DNA from: Meghimatium bilineatum
Lineage: Eukaryota; Mollusca; Gastropoda; Stylommatophora; Philomycidae
Assembly: GCA_034231615.1 (NCBI GenBank)
Contig: CM067306.1
Span: 35,546,019-35,610,018 of the forward strand
Direction of reading: 5' to 3'
DNA length: 64,000 nt
Positions 22,001-29,419 of the stretch are shown one piece after another. The stretch's first letter is position 1. Every line of letters starts with the position of its first letter. The translations under genes and the position numbers were made by a program. The notes under the pieces are model-generated. The model saw nothing but the letters and a program-made list of their open reading frames with translations, did no database searches and was not told the DNA's origin.

Positions 22001-23412
22001 ATCATGTTTCTCCACAACTCTCTGTCTCTTTTGTTGTTAATAAGTTCAGTAGGTGACGTTCATTCTCTTGAATTACGGTAACAACCCATCCAGAAATTTC
22101 TCTGTCTTCCCCTGTCTCTTCTCCCCTTGATTTTCCAGTGTTACTAAACGTTCATCACATGACATTCTTTCCAGAACGTTGTCTTTGCAATTGATATCTT
22201 GAACCTGACTATCCTGTGCCGATTTGTCTGCATCCTCCAATGATATCTTCATACAGTCTTTGATATCATTTGTCTATCTCCATCTAGGTCTACCTGTTCT
22301 TGTACTTCCTGGAATTCTGCCCTCTAATGTGCATCTTCCCATGCTATTGTGTCTTTTTATATTTCCGAAATATTTTAGTTTTCTATTTAAAATTGGAGAT
22401 GATGATTAAATGTTCAAGTTTTACTTTTCTCATCACATGTCCTTGATGTCTTTGACTTGAATTCTTCCCAACCAATATTTATTAGTGAATTAGATATATA
22501 ATAATTGATGAATAAGAAGATGAGAAGAGGTTTTATTTTTGTTTCATTGCTGGTAATCATTTACATATGTTTTTCCCCTCCAGAAAACGCTATGAAAAAG
22601 CAGAGAAAGAATTTATATCTGCAAAAATGGACTTGTTCTCCAAGGGAGAAGTGAAGGAACACCTCACAGAGCATCTATACACAATCATTCATCAGAATGA
22701 GGTCAGGAAAGCCAAGAAACTTGTTGAACTGATGGAAAAACTTGCAATGGATGTTACACCAGAAGAGATGGAACTGACCATTCCTGCAATACCTCAGTTG
22801 ACAAACTTCACAGCTGTTTCCACTCTTCACGACCCGTATCACGTCAAGAACACCGATAGAGAAAAAGTGGATGTTGTAGATGTCAACGCAGGTGAGAAAA
22901 ATGTACCAGGTGAAGACAGCACAAGGCAAAACACAGGAGATTACATGCTTCATAGTGTTACACTTATTGATGCCCAGAAGAGTGCTTCTGGAATGCATAG
23001 TTCACATTTAGATACAAGTTCTTCTGTCGTGCTACAAAATGAAGGATTACAACTGAATCCAACAATTCCAGGATCTGATTTCAATAAACTAGAAACATCT
23101 AGGGAAACAACTACACCCGATATACAATCTGGTAATTTAGACATGCCAAAAAGCAATTTCCAGTCTTCAGGGTATAATCAGGGTGAAACAACTGCAGCTG
23201 GATCTACGAATGAAAATAGTTTGACAAATGTTATAAATGGTGGGGAAAATGTACATACACAAGCAGGAAGCACATCTCATAGTGATCCAACACTTCCTAG
23301 ATCAGATGGTGAGGTTATTAAGCCAAATGCCCATGAATGTGATGCAGCAGTACAGCAAGCTCCATCTTTGGATGTCAGTTCTCCAAAAGGCTGGACACTT
23401 CCATTTTCATAA
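8797..23412 (+). CDS. GORAB: RAB6-interacting golgin (GORAB), five exons
   Basis: Coding exons are 8797-8860, 9927-10341, 16854-16955, 19452-19592 and 22584-23412 (1551 nt, 516 residues). All introns are GT-AG and the phases agree (1, 2, 2, 2). GORAB is a golgin of the trans-Golgi that binds RAB6 and SCYL1 and acts in COPI-related traffic. The N-terminus MAAWSGFTDEDLKKMRQ matches the family start. Residues about 165-295 form the conserved charged helical core, with KRALLAKAIVDR, LLTADVNIIRDRIEVASLEY and HLTEHLYTIIHQNEVRKAKK, and should be coiled coil. At 516 residues it is longer than human GORAB (about 370-394). The extra length is a Ser/Thr/Asn-rich linker in exon 2 and a low-complexity tail in exon 5. 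No stops or shifts are present. It is the one intact host gene here. Confidence 0.93.
9110..9450 (+). pseudogene. LINE RT N-terminal fragment in GORAB intron 1
   Basis: From 9284 one frame reads QTGGDSSVQINQIYHTCYKI and WLEEWKKSIFIIYILLPKKG. This is the start of the reverse-transcriptase domain (the GG...L...IW...PxxW...I...PKKGD pattern) of the family at 6486-7385. Upstream, 9110-9284 has charged coding-like sequence that I cannot assign. The frame then joins a different LINE tail. Confidence 0.6.
9450..9660 (+). pseudogene. LINE C-terminal C2H2 finger tail
   Basis: In frame with the preceding RT fragment the sequence reads SCMHCNRTFLARIRLIGHL, a stop, then IHKPN. This is the C2H2 finger that ends a second LINE family, seen better at 37750-38625. 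The 3' sequence that follows contains AACATCATCATCAC, like the tail of the other copies. It is not a host zinc-finger gene. Confidence 0.6.
9927..10341 (+). CDS. GORAB: GORAB exon 2
   Basis: The acceptor is CAACAG|ATGAA and the donor is TTGAG|GTAAAT. It encodes residues 22-159. The first part, KKIIAQKQQQNLRREKILRS, matches the conserved basic stretch of the family. The rest is a hydrophilic linker rich in Ser, Thr and Gln with no domain that I recognise. Confidence 0.88.
10377..10640 (+). repeat. SINE-like GAA-tail family, body (continues at 10893-10960)
   Basis: It contains the CATGTTGTAAGAGGTGACTA block that recurs in reverse at 40840-40860 and 62255-62275. The expected 3' tail lies 250 bp further on, after an intervening LINE piece: CTGGACTACATCCTG...GGAGTTTGAGAATAAATGCA plus AGAAGAAG at 10893-10955. 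No Pol III boxes could be recognised with confidence. Confidence 0.55.
10640..10890 (+). pseudogene. LINE RNase H C-terminus (WECPACCE type)
   Basis: It reads GHARVRGNKRADLLTGN, the terminal RNase H motif, then directly GGKSRFF-like sequence and LTGTMSLHTLDWLLERRAEN with LWECPACCEASF and a stop. It is the clearest copy of the C-terminus also found at 2843-2990. It sits inside a SINE-like repeat in GORAB intron 2. Confidence 0.7.
10961..11569. other. Intron 2 sequence, no gene seen
   Basis: AT-rich sequence without a coding signal. Around 11330-11460 it has SINE-like wording (AGTTGGCCTCGATGGGGAC) but I could not define an element. Confidence 0.4.
11570..11710 (+). pseudogene. LINE ORF2 tail with internal tandem duplication
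   Basis: A frame reads LRRRSEHLW...ILRRKSEHLW...CSEDDLLTN, the RSEHLWTC...DDPTTN end of the RNase H-bearing LINE seen at 40200-40385. The segment GAGGTCCGAGCACTTATGGA is present twice, about 43 bp apart (11601-11675). Confidence 0.55.
11720..12944. other. Intron 2 sequence with a short tandem array
   Basis: At 11808-11870 a unit of about 24 bp (CATAGTTGTACAGATCAAGT) occurs three times. A G-run lies at 12756-12766. The open frames at 11840-12055 and 12277-12474 show no family resemblance and I do not call them genes. Confidence 0.4.
12945..13065. repeat. Microsatellite (CT)n in a dispersed repeat
   Basis: A pure CT run of about 45 bases (12989-13034) interrupts a short repeat that recurs near 17925-18030 (GATTGAC...CACTGTA, CACCTGCCAAGAGTATG). 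The second copy lies in a minus-strand LINE tail. Confidence 0.7.
13265..13500. repeat. AT-rich minisatellite, left of piggyBac
   Basis: Degenerate units of about 28 bp contain ATATGCAAACCTAA and T/A runs. The same unit, in the same orientation, occurs at 16425-16560 on the other side of the piggyBac copy. The remaining 13500-14388 is AT-rich with nothing recognised. Confidence 0.6.
14389..16170 (-). pseudogene. piggyBac transposase, full length with five in-frame stops
   Basis: The minus strand holds one frame of 594 codons, the normal size of a piggyBac transposase. It is broken only by stops at 16093-16095, 15739-15741, 15556-15558, 15142-15144 (TGA) and 14716-14718. There are no frameshifts. 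It starts MASNIENGQGLSSARS and has the usual acidic N-terminus. The DDD catalytic residues are visible in NLSLDEMVVGF, HHIFAD and NGCDRVDQM. The C-terminal cysteine-rich ring-like domain has the CVQCKKSR...CEGC...LCPKYCF pattern. The TGA follows the second catalytic Asp, where the family usually has Arg, so a CGA to TGA change is likely. It lies in GORAB intron 2, antisense to the gene. Confidence 0.9.
16171..16853. other. Intron 2 end: minisatellite and a dispersed repeat
   Basis: At 16425-16560 lies the right-hand part of the AT-rich minisatellite (CATATGCAAACCTAC). At 16598-16720 a repeat with TTTTTTACAAAAAAGGT is shared with 44080-44150. A short duplication (TTCATTACTTGTATAAG...TTCTTACTTCTATAAG) lies at 16334-16400. 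Confidence 0.5.
16854..16955 (+). CDS. GORAB: GORAB exon 3
   Basis: The acceptor is TTCACAG|TATGG and the donor is GACAG|GTAATG. It encodes VQKFQQRQKVIEEANKHKRA and LLAKAIVDR, the start of the conserved coiled-coil core. The last 20 coding bases and the donor are repeated twice in the intron that follows (see 16933-17023). Confidence 0.9.
16933..17023 (+). repeat. Triplication of the GORAB exon-3 end and donor site
   Basis: Three units of about 33 bp follow each other: 16933-16965 (true exon end and donor), 16966-16997 (GGCTTAAGCTATAGTTAACA then AGTAATG) and 16998-17023 (GGCTTAAACTATAGTTAGAG then TAATA). The second and third keep a GT at the donor position but lose the flanking G. Confidence 0.75.
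17155..17215 (+). repeat. SINE-like family, 3' tail only
   Basis: CTCTGGACTACACCCTGAGA ... GAGTTTGAGAACAAAGGCAG with an A/G tail matches the tail of the family described at 10377. Confidence 0.5.
17216..17810. other. Intron 3 sequence, no gene seen
   Basis: No coding signal or repeat was recognised. The open frame at 17486-17695 has no family resemblance. Confidence 0.4.
17811..17910. repeat. Direct duplication of about 38 bp
   Basis: CAGAATGCAAC...ACATATATTTATTCAGAC occurs at 17811-17848 and 17872-17910 with few differences and a 23-bp spacer. Confidence 0.65.
17935..18135 (-). pseudogene. LINE C-terminal fragment
   Basis: The minus strand reads KVLNWVPDGKRQEDKEKLRT then RTIKEVIDYWSRQ and TLGRWFAT. 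This is the W.P.GKR.RGRP..TWRR.IE block that closes ORF2 in RTE/CR1-like LINEs. It is 5' truncated at about 18135. Confidence 0.6.
18205..18310. repeat. 26-bp tandem array, four units
   Basis: The unit AATTTAACTCACATCATATA is repeated four times with small changes. It is in GORAB intron 3. The following 18311-19330 holds nothing recognised. Confidence 0.75.
18311..19334. other. Intron 3 sequence, no gene seen
   Basis: AT-rich with no coding signal, no inverted ends and no dispersed repeat that I could match. Confidence 0.4.
19335..19448 (+). repeat. Tandem array abutting the GORAB exon-4 acceptor
   Basis: Four units of about 32 bp (AGTATAATTGTTACTTGCAA and variants) fill the last 110 bases of intron 3, up to the TTTCAG acceptor. 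The usual branch point and pyrimidine tract must therefore lie inside this repeat. Confidence 0.7.
19452..19592 (+). CDS. GORAB: GORAB exon 4
   Basis: The acceptor is AAATTTCAG|GCAG and the donor is GCTCA|GTAAGTT. It encodes residues 195-240 of the core, including AEAVKLMKVQQELNHLDTLL and DVNIIRDRIEVASLEYMDA, the best conserved part of the family. Confidence 0.92.
19835..20245 (+). pseudogene. LINE C-terminal region in GORAB intron 4
   Basis: It reads FRCLRNLMGVRWQDRVSDMQ, TRSQFRWTGQ, then GGQKKRFKVHLKYSLKHCSI and WETTPLDRSAWHTQI. The same post-RT region is better preserved at 37828-38475 (minus strand). It ends at a truncated basic stretch before the C2H2 finger. Same family as 9450-9660. 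Confidence 0.75.
20246..20693. other. Intron 4 sequence, SINE-like wording only
   Basis: 20310-20460 (ATCACCATGGCGTAGTGGTTAAGTCATTTGC ... GTCGTGAGTTTGATCTTG in two parts) has the look of a degenerate tRNA-derived SINE head: an A-box-like TAGTGGTTAAG and a B-box-like GTGAGTTTGATC. A related head is seen at 19606-19680 (GGTTAAGCCGTTGTC ... GTGGGTTTGAATCCC). Neither is a full tRNA gene. Confidence 0.4.
20694..20932. mobile_element. Fold-back element with a Penelope-like motif
   Basis: Two arms of about 50 bp are inverted: 20694-20745 (GTCTTGCAGCAAAATACAAA) and 20885-20932 (its complement, TTTGTATTTTGCTGCAACAC). The 140-bp loop contains TTGATGAAGACTTTTTAGTA then GAAATAG, a degenerate form of the motif at the outer ends of the Penelope-like element. 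No protein is encoded. Confidence 0.65.
21060..21490 (+). pseudogene. RNase H-type LINE tail with triplicated segment
   Basis: A shifted frame reads KRLEVGNTNVCPC then ENTEHILQSYLLYHPTGRK, the C-terminal Cys/His segment of Jockey-like ORF2 (CxC...EHILQxC). After it, a 58-60 bp segment containing AAGCTCTAAGACCxTGTATT occurs three times between 21310 and 21470. The copy then ends with a TTTATTAAATAAATCC-like stretch. Confidence 0.6.
21491..22029. other. Intron 4 sequence, no gene seen
   Basis: No coding signal. 21590-21960 shares some wording with 35850-36010 (TTTTATxTTTGTCxGGC...CATCxG), suggesting an undefined dispersed repeat. Confidence 0.35.
22030..22460 (-). pseudogene. LINE C-terminal region
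   Basis: The minus strand reads RKLKYFGNIKRHNSMGRCTL then EGRIPGSTRTGRPRWR, a stop, and TNDIKDCMKISLEDADKSAQ. This is the (L/F)GHVxRH...LEGxxxGxRxRGRPRxRW...I block that ends the RTE/CR1-like LINEs. It lies in GORAB intron 4, antisense, and shares its 3' part with 26200-26560. Confidence 0.7.
22584..23412 (+). CDS. GORAB: GORAB exon 5 (terminal)
   Basis: The acceptor is CCCCTCCAG|AAAACGC and the frame ends at TAA 23410-23412. The first 50 residues (KRYEKAEKEFISAKMDLFSK, then the TEHLYTIIHQNE block) complete the conserved core. The remaining 220 or so are hydrophilic, rich in Ser, Thr, Asn and Gln, with no repeats or membrane segments. This long tail is not part of the conserved family core. 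Confidence 0.92.
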
Positions 23413-23640
23413 TCATACTTATGCACGTTATTAGATGATATCTATATATATATTTAATATTTATTATTTTAGTTTGGTATATTTTACAATGTAAATTTTT
23501 AAACTAAAATCTAGACCTGCTGTACCAATGAAGATACAGTCCATCAAATCATAAAATATTTCAAGCATATGAAGCTTCATGGAGTTAATAAGTTCACTTT
23601 ATCTCATTGCTCGTATATCATCTGGGGCCTGTGGATTCCT
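23413..23640 (+). other. GORAB 3' UTR region
   Basis: AT-rich sequence follows the GORAB stop. I find no canonical AATAAA within 230 bp. The nearest variant is CATAAA at about 23552. The polyadenylation site is therefore not established. Confidence 0.35.
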
Positions 23641-24312
23641 ATCTAGCTCAGGGTGCAATGATTAGGTTCATTGTCTTCTTTCCAGGCATGTCATAAGAGG
23701 CAACTAAGGAAAGTAGGGAGATAGGATAGCCTGACAACCTGTTACCTGTGAAAAATCATTGTCTCAGTTTCTTACTTTTGTCTTCTGTCAAATAATGCCC
23801 ATGGATGGTCAGACATGAAGGTCAGCTGACATTGCGCCTTTGTACTTTTGTGGCAGACTTCTAGGTAATAGGAAGTACTAGATATGCCATCACTGCGGGG
23901 TGGGTGAACAAATCATACAAGAATGATGAGATAGTTGACCTAGAAGTGTGTGCTAAGCTATTGACAGAATGTGGTAATTCTGGAAAAATGGCACACTGGA
24001 ATGCCTCCCTTCAGGGACTAAATATGCTACCTTACCGGAACCATCTGCAGTTATATCCTGAGAGATTTACTGAAGTGGAGATCTGAGCACCTATGGACGC
24101 ATGCTGTGTTCACAGAGGATAATTAACAGACATAATAATACCAAATATGCTTCCACAAACCTCCCTTACTCAACCATGTTTTTGAGATAACCTTATATGA
24201 GCCCAAGTATCACCTCAGTTAAACAACTGAAAAGAATCTGTGCTTTTGTTAGAAAGACCATGAGCTGTCAAGAGCTACCTGCTCATAGCTAAAGGGATTA
24301 TTTCATCATCAC
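23640..24312 (+). repeat. Dispersed repeat, copy 1 (pair with 24950-25470)
   Basis: Blocks TTTTGTCTTCTGTCAAAT ... GATGGTCAGA, ATATGCCATCACTGCGG and GCTGTCAAGAGCTACCTGCT recur in the same order and orientation at 24950-25470. Copy 1 is longer because it also holds a LINE tail (24050-24125). The start, CATGTCATAAGAGGCAACTA, is the same block as in the GAA-tail family. Confidence 0.65.
24050..24125 (+). pseudogene. LINE ORF2 extreme C-terminus
   Basis: Reads LRDLLKWRSEHLWTHAVFTE then DN and a stop, the RSEHLWTC end of the RNase H-type LINE with the Cys replaced by His. It is only about 25 codons long. Confidence 0.5.
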
Positions 24313-24326
24313 TTTATCGCATATAA

Positions 24327-24388
24327 CAATACTCAATTGCTTTCAATTTCTGAAAAAACAATACTCAATTGCTTTCAATTTCTGAAAC
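24327..24388. repeat. 31-bp direct duplication
   Basis: ACAATACTCAATTGCTTTCA followed by ATTTCTGAAA occurs twice in tandem without differences. Confidence 0.8.
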
Positions 24389-24610
24389 GTCTTTCAAGGA
24401 AAATATTGTTTTTGTTTACAAGCTGGACGGACCAAACCTTTAGTAAAAATACATTTGAAAACTACTGCATATGGCAAAATATGAAAACTGCAGCACCTAG
24501 GTAAATTACATTTCATTGTATCCACATCGCACATAATGGATTATCTCCTACTGCAGTGCAATAACTTGGATGTATGGATTACAATCAGTGCTGAATTGTG
24601 ATTGCAATTA

Positions 24611-24762
24611 CAGTGGAATCCTATTATAACAACTTGGCCTGGACCGTCAAAATATGTATGTTAACCGAAATTCGCTATATACAACACAAACAATATAGAA
24701 TAAATATAATTAAGGATTTGGAAATTTGTTATAAAAGAATGCGCTATAGAGGGATTCCACTG
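24611..24762. mobile_element. pogo/Tigger-type MITE with TA duplication
   Basis: The 152-bp element starts CAGTGGAATCCTATTATAAC and ends GGGATTCCACTG. It is flanked on both sides by TA (24609-24610 and 24763-24764). CAGTGGAATCC ends and a TA target are typical of pogo/Tigger-derived MITEs. A second copy of the family is at 30135-30297. It has no coding capacity. Confidence 0.75.
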
Positions 24763-24949
24763 TACTATTTAATGTTCCCTCAAAGCTCATCTGTGTGGCT
24801 ACCGGGGCTTGGACTTCTAGTTGAGGACAATATTCCCTTTGAAGGTACCCATTACCTAATAAAAAAGGTAATTCGTTTATTTTGTGCCTAGTGGTACATT
24901 TCATAAGCAGTACTTTATGTTATTGGTTGAGGGTACACAGAATAGGGAC

Positions 24950-25470
24950 ACTGTATTCTTTCCAGGAATGTGGTAGGAGATGACTAAAGAAAAATGGAGG
25001 AGAGGCCATCACCTGTGAAAAAAAATCATCATCACTGAATGTCTTGTCTTAATTTCTTAATTTTGTCTTCTATCAAATTATACCCATGGATGACAACCAG
25101 ATGCAGGCCAGAGTACATTGCACTTTTGTTCTTTTGTGACAGATTCCTTGGTGGTGAAATATATGGTAGATGTGCCATCACTGCGGATGAGTTAACAAAT
25201 CTGACAGAAAATGATGAGATAGTTATGCCAGAAGTGCAGTGGGTCACATTGAAATGTATCCCTACAGGGATTAAACAAGCACCCATAACACACACACCCC
25301 CACCCAAAAAAACATCCATCGAAATATTACAGCTTGTATGTGTCTGGGTGTTGGCTTGGTTACTAAATTGATGAGGATCTGTGCTTCTGTTTAGAAATGC
25401 TGTATGTAGGCTATCAAGAACTGCCTGCTCACAACTAGAGGGTTATTTCATCACATTCATCCTCTATACT
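24950..25470 (+). repeat. Dispersed repeat, copy 2
   Basis: Second copy of the 23640-24312 repeat, without the LINE tail. Unlike copy 1 it has an A/C-rich stretch at 25285-25315. The 25039-25371 open frame is not conserved between the copies and is not a gene. Confidence 0.6.
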
Positions 25471-25800
25471 CTACATGGCTGCACAAAAATGGCCAAAAGA
25501 TGCTGCGCTGAATTTAAACGCTGCACATAAATGTGGACCAAAAAAGAGATCTTTAAGCTCAACCTCGAGTGGTTTAGATATACAATAATGTTTATGTCCA
25601 AACTGCTGCTTATTCTGCACACACAGGAACATATGAGTGGAAACAGTGGTACTGTATTTATTTTAAAAAAAAGTATTTTTCATTTCTCTATCAAGCTGTA
25701 AAGTTTCCTCTACAATATAACTTTTTTGCCCATATTTGGCAGTGTAGATTTTACATTATATTATTAATTTTCCGATTATAGCTTTTCCTGGCCATGTAGA
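25471..25800. other. Intergenic AT-rich sequence, nothing recognised
   Basis: No coding signal, tandem unit or inverted end was found here. Confidence 0.4.
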
Positions 25801-25804
25801 TATA

Positions 25805-26146
25805 CAGGGTGTCTATAAAATCACTGTGCACTCATTTACATTGCTGGTGACACTACATCATATGAGTTGTGGGTATTTAGTGCTTATCTGTGTAACTTCA
25901 TGATGCAAAAACATGCAAAATACACTGCTGCTCATGTCAATCACATATTGGGTAAAGCGGTTTGTAACACAACAGTTATTTCTTGGTCAGCGAATACAGG
26001 TTAACTCTGCAGCTACCACCAGTCTGCTGAGTCACACTGTACAATGGACCATGGAAAGTAATTACAAAACTTTCAGTGACACCATTCTGAGTATATATAT
26101 ATATATCATTTCAAATTCAGTGCACAGAAAATTTATAGACACCCTG
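25805..26146. mobile_element. mariner-type MITE with TA duplication
   Basis: A 342-bp element with inverted ends CAGGGTGTCTATAAAATCAC and its partner ending TTTATAGACACCCTG. The inversion continues into TGTGCACT/AGTGCACA. Both sides carry TA (25803-25804, 26147-26148). CAGGGTGTC-type ends and a TA target fit mariner-derived MITEs. A TA repeat at 26092-26107 lies near the right end. Confidence 0.8.
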
Positions 26147-26199
26147 TATTTGAGCACAGGATTTACATCAATCAATTGTCATTCTGAGTGGCATAGATA

Positions 26200-26560
26200 C
26201 TTCTCGACAACTCTTAGTGTGTTGTGTTTTTAATAAGTTCAGTTGGTGACTTCTTTTTGTGCCACAGTGACAACACAATGGAAATTTCTCTCTATGTCTT
26301 CCTCTGTCTCATCTCCCCTTGATCTTTTCGGTTGTTGTTAAGTGTTCAAGTTGTATTTTTCTCATCATATGTCTGAAAAAAATCTTGATTTTCTGCTTCT
26401 AATTTTTGCAACAATTTATCACTTTACTCTAACATTTCTGAGAACTTCTGCATTAGGTTTCTTGACTGTCCATGAAATTTTCATCATTCTTCTTAAAACC
26501 CCATCCGAGTTGCCTCCAGCTTATCTTGAGCACTTTTATTTGCTGTCTATGCTTTTCTTC
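26200..26560 (-). pseudogene. LINE C-terminal region
   Basis: The minus strand reads GVLRRMMKISWTVKKPNAEV then LRNVR and IRSRKSRFFSDI, the RRMLRISWxxxxxNEEVL...RKLxFFGH block of an RTE/CR1-like LINE. The 3' side (26215-26340) is shared with 22030-22160. It carries stops and is 5' truncated. Confidence 0.65.
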
Positions 26561-27139
26561 GATAAAGAAGGATTGGCTCGAGAAGAATTGAGATGCAGTA
26601 TTATAAAGTTTATAAATAGAATATTAAGTGGTAACCACAATATAATCTTAAAGAACATTTCAAGATAGAAACCAATGAGAAAACTGTTAATATACTACAT
26701 TGATTTGCCATTATTGTATGAAATTGTTATAATTTACAAATATTTGCATTCTAAGGATTTTTACTGTTTTTTGTAAGGTATATTTTTCTGTTTTTATGTT
26801 TTTAAAAGGTTATTCAGTTTTTGTAAGATTATTCTATTTTTGTAAGGGTTTATTAAAGACTTTGTGGGTCTAATGTACATGTTTTCATCTCAGCAAGTTG
26901 GCAGGTATGCTTTAACACCAATCTGTCACCAGTTGTTAATTATCTATTTTTCATTGTGTTCTGAATTAAAGCTCTTTAGTAGATCAATTCTGTCATGTCT
27001 CAGTGGAACAAGAGAAAACATCTTGGACTGAAGCATCTGGCATTAACTTAAACATCTTTGAACTCTGTGTGGATCGCAGGACTTCAATAGACCTCTTCTT
27101 TATTTTTCTACTAGTCCTCCATTCCTTTCTATGCCTTTC
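26561..27139. other. Intergenic sequence, nothing recognised
   Basis: T-rich sequence with a small repeat of TTTTTGTAAGxTTATT near 26770-26850. No gene seen. Confidence 0.4.
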
Positions 27140-27400
27140 CTATCCATCTTCATTCATTCTCAAACTCCTGCAGTTGAGCATGATGTAGCCTGGAGAATGG
27201 AATGTGTTATATATATGTGGTTTACAGCTTAGCTGTTATCTCTGTTTTTTTACCTGTCACATCCAGCATGTCTTCTGGGTCACTTTGATCCCCTAGGATG
27301 GGATAGTCAATCTCACCCCCAAACATCCTTATTCACCTCTTACATGATAGAGTAACAGTTTCCCTATTCTTTGTGAACTGCCCAGAAACACGTGGATGCC
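27140..27400 (-). repeat. SINE-like GAA-tail family, antisense copy
   Basis: Starts with ATTCATTCTCAAACTCCTGC (the complement of the family tail), then TGTAGCCTGGAGAATGGAATG, and ends near CACCTCTTACATGATAGAGT, the complement of the TGTAAGAGGYGACTA block. Confidence 0.65.
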
Positions 27401-27649
27401 CATCCCTCTTACCTTTAATGTTGGAGGACCATCTCCGGTTTCATATGGTTGCATTTCATTAATGTTATTGTAGTCCTGGTTATTGAATTATTTAATAATT
27501 GAAGCATATCGTGTACATGACATTGGTGTTAAACTATTGTTGAATTTTGAATTGCCATTAATACATCACTAAAAGACAAATGATTTACAGTATATTCCTA
27601 CCAACACTGTGTTACAAGTGCCAAACATGGTCTCTCTCATCTTCACATT
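27401..27649. other. Intergenic, nothing recognised
   Basis: Short AT-rich interval between two repeats, with no coding signal. Confidence 0.35.
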
Positions 27650-27880
27650 AAAGAAAGATAGTGACATGTAAGATGAAATGCTTGAGGAAAGCTGCAGGGG
27701 TCACCATGCTCGATAGATTACAAAATGAAGACATCAAGGAAAGAATAGGTATAACACTCATCTACGAATTCATAGTCAAGGACATTAACTAAATTTCAAA
27801 AGTGAATGTAAAAATGATCATATCACTTGTGATGGACAAACAACAACAAAACTAATTAATTTATTCAGATAACATATCCT
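27650..27880 (+). pseudogene. LINE C-terminus, internally deleted
   Basis: Reads CLRKAAGVTMLDRLQNEDIK and then, in a shifted frame, THLRIHSQGH and a stop, the end of the C2H2 finger seen at 37830-37860 ([11 protein letters not shown]). The finger's first half and the region between are missing. The 3' tail ATCACTTGTGATGGACAAAC matches the tail at 37770-37800 in reverse. Confidence 0.65.
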
Positions 27881-28402
27881 ATCCAGAACTTATTCTTCTT
27901 GTCTTCTTTATGGATACTCTGAATTCCTCACAGTTCTGGGCGAGTTGAACGTCCACAGCCAATGGCATATTTAAACAGTCTGAAATATCTCTTACCCATG
28001 TTGCCAGAAATTATACCTACATTATTAATTTTTTCATGCCTTTGGGATGTCTGGTATGTCTATGACCTAAAAAATATAAGATTCCTTGTTTAAAAAATGT
28101 TTAAAAGCAAAGACATTTCAATGTTTTAATGTTCATATCACATCTTGATCCATGGTTTTCTTGTCCCACCACAATATATTTAGAAGTCATCATAGAAACT
28201 GAGCTTACGCCTGTATACTGGCATGGTGGTGGTTCAAAGTGGTAGCTTTAGCTACTTGTTGGAGACAAATGGTTAGGTTACTATATTTTTGTTCAGTCAT
28301 ATGTAATTTAATATTAAATTACCAAACAAAACCACCGACCAAGAACTACTTATTTGCTGCAGATAACAACTGTGATACAGTATTATTGTCACTTATTATT
28401 AA
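27881..28402. other. Intergenic, nothing recognised
   Basis: No coding signal. 28390-28402 leads into the minisatellite. Confidence 0.35.
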
Positions 28403-28842
28403 TATGCACTCTCCACCTTGTCAGATATCCTTTGACAGTTTGTAACTGCGACACTCTCCACCTTGTCGGATATCCTTTGAGTTTGTTACTGCGACACTCT
28501 CCACCTTGTCGGATATCCTCTGACAGTTTGTTACTGTGACACTCTCCACCTTGTCGGATATCCTTTGAGTTTGTTACTGCGACACTCTCCACCTTGTCGG
28601 ATATCCTCTGACAGTTTGTTACTGTGACACTCTCCACCTTGTCGGATATCCTTTGACAGTTTGTTACTGCGACACTCTCCACCTTGTCGGATATCCTTTG
28701 ACAGTTTGTTACTGCGACACTCTCCACCTTGTCAGATATCCTTTAACAGTTTGTTACTGTGACACTCTCCAACTTGTCGTATATCCTCTGACAGTTTGTT
28801 ACTGTGACACTCTCCAACTTGTCGGATATCCTTTGACAGTTT
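28403..28842. repeat. 45-bp minisatellite, about ten units
   Basis: The unit begins GACACTCTCCACCTTGTCGG and runs 45 bp (two units lack 2 bp). As 45 is divisible by 3, both strands stay open for long stretches with 15-residue periods (for example ESVAVTNCQRISDKV on the minus strand). Similarity between units is very high, so the array is young. I see no sign that it is translated. Confidence 0.9.
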
Positions 28843-28854
28843 GGCTATTATTTA

Positions 28855-29345
28855 TATTGTGTAGCCAGGAGAAAACTATTGAGACGTATGCAATGGCAAA
28901 CTACTAAGATGTATGCAGTACCAAGAAACTCATAATGACCACAAATAAGGAAATGTTCTAGAATGGTCCTAAGAATATCATGGGCAGAAAGCCAAAACAT
29001 CGTAGATATCCGCAAAGACCAGAACATAGATGACTGACAACTCAAAACTATTAAACAATGAAAATTAACTCATTTCAGACATATAAAGACACAATGGTTT
29101 AAAAAAGATTTGTCTTGGAGGGAAAATTGCAGGAAAGAGAACAAGATGCAGACTAGAACTGCGATGGACACATTCCATTGAAGACCTTCTGAACATGACA
29201 CTAGAAGAAGTCGGGCAGCTTGCACAGAACTGAGAGACTTACAGAGTGACAGTGTGAACAATGTTCTGTAAAGTGATAGATAGCTAGGAGGATATGAATG
29301 CCAACAATAACAAGACATGTTGGATTTGCTATGTCCTTAGATGAG
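28855..29345 (+). pseudogene. LINE C-terminal region
   Basis: After stops and shifts it reads KRTRCRLELRWTHSIEDLLN and MTLEEVGQLAQN, with an upstream HFRHIKRH-like piece. It is the FGHVxRH...RGRxRxRW...I...L block of RTE/CR1-like LINEs. Copy with at least three frame breaks. Confidence 0.6.
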
Positions 29346-29419
29346 ACACTAGCTTCTGCATTTGTTCTTTTTCTTTTGTTCACTCCTTGATAACTACACC
29401 GTTGTTAGAGAAGTCTTGA

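Noticed and set aside
22567..23434. A single-exon gene starting at the ATG at 22567
   Set aside because: That ATG lies in the intron just before the CCCCTCCAG acceptor. The frame is the last GORAB exon and joins exon 4 in phase.
28389..28907. 15-residue repeat proteins on both strands
   Set aside because: They follow from a 45-bp tandem unit; neither strand has a start context, splice sites or neighbours that support a gene.
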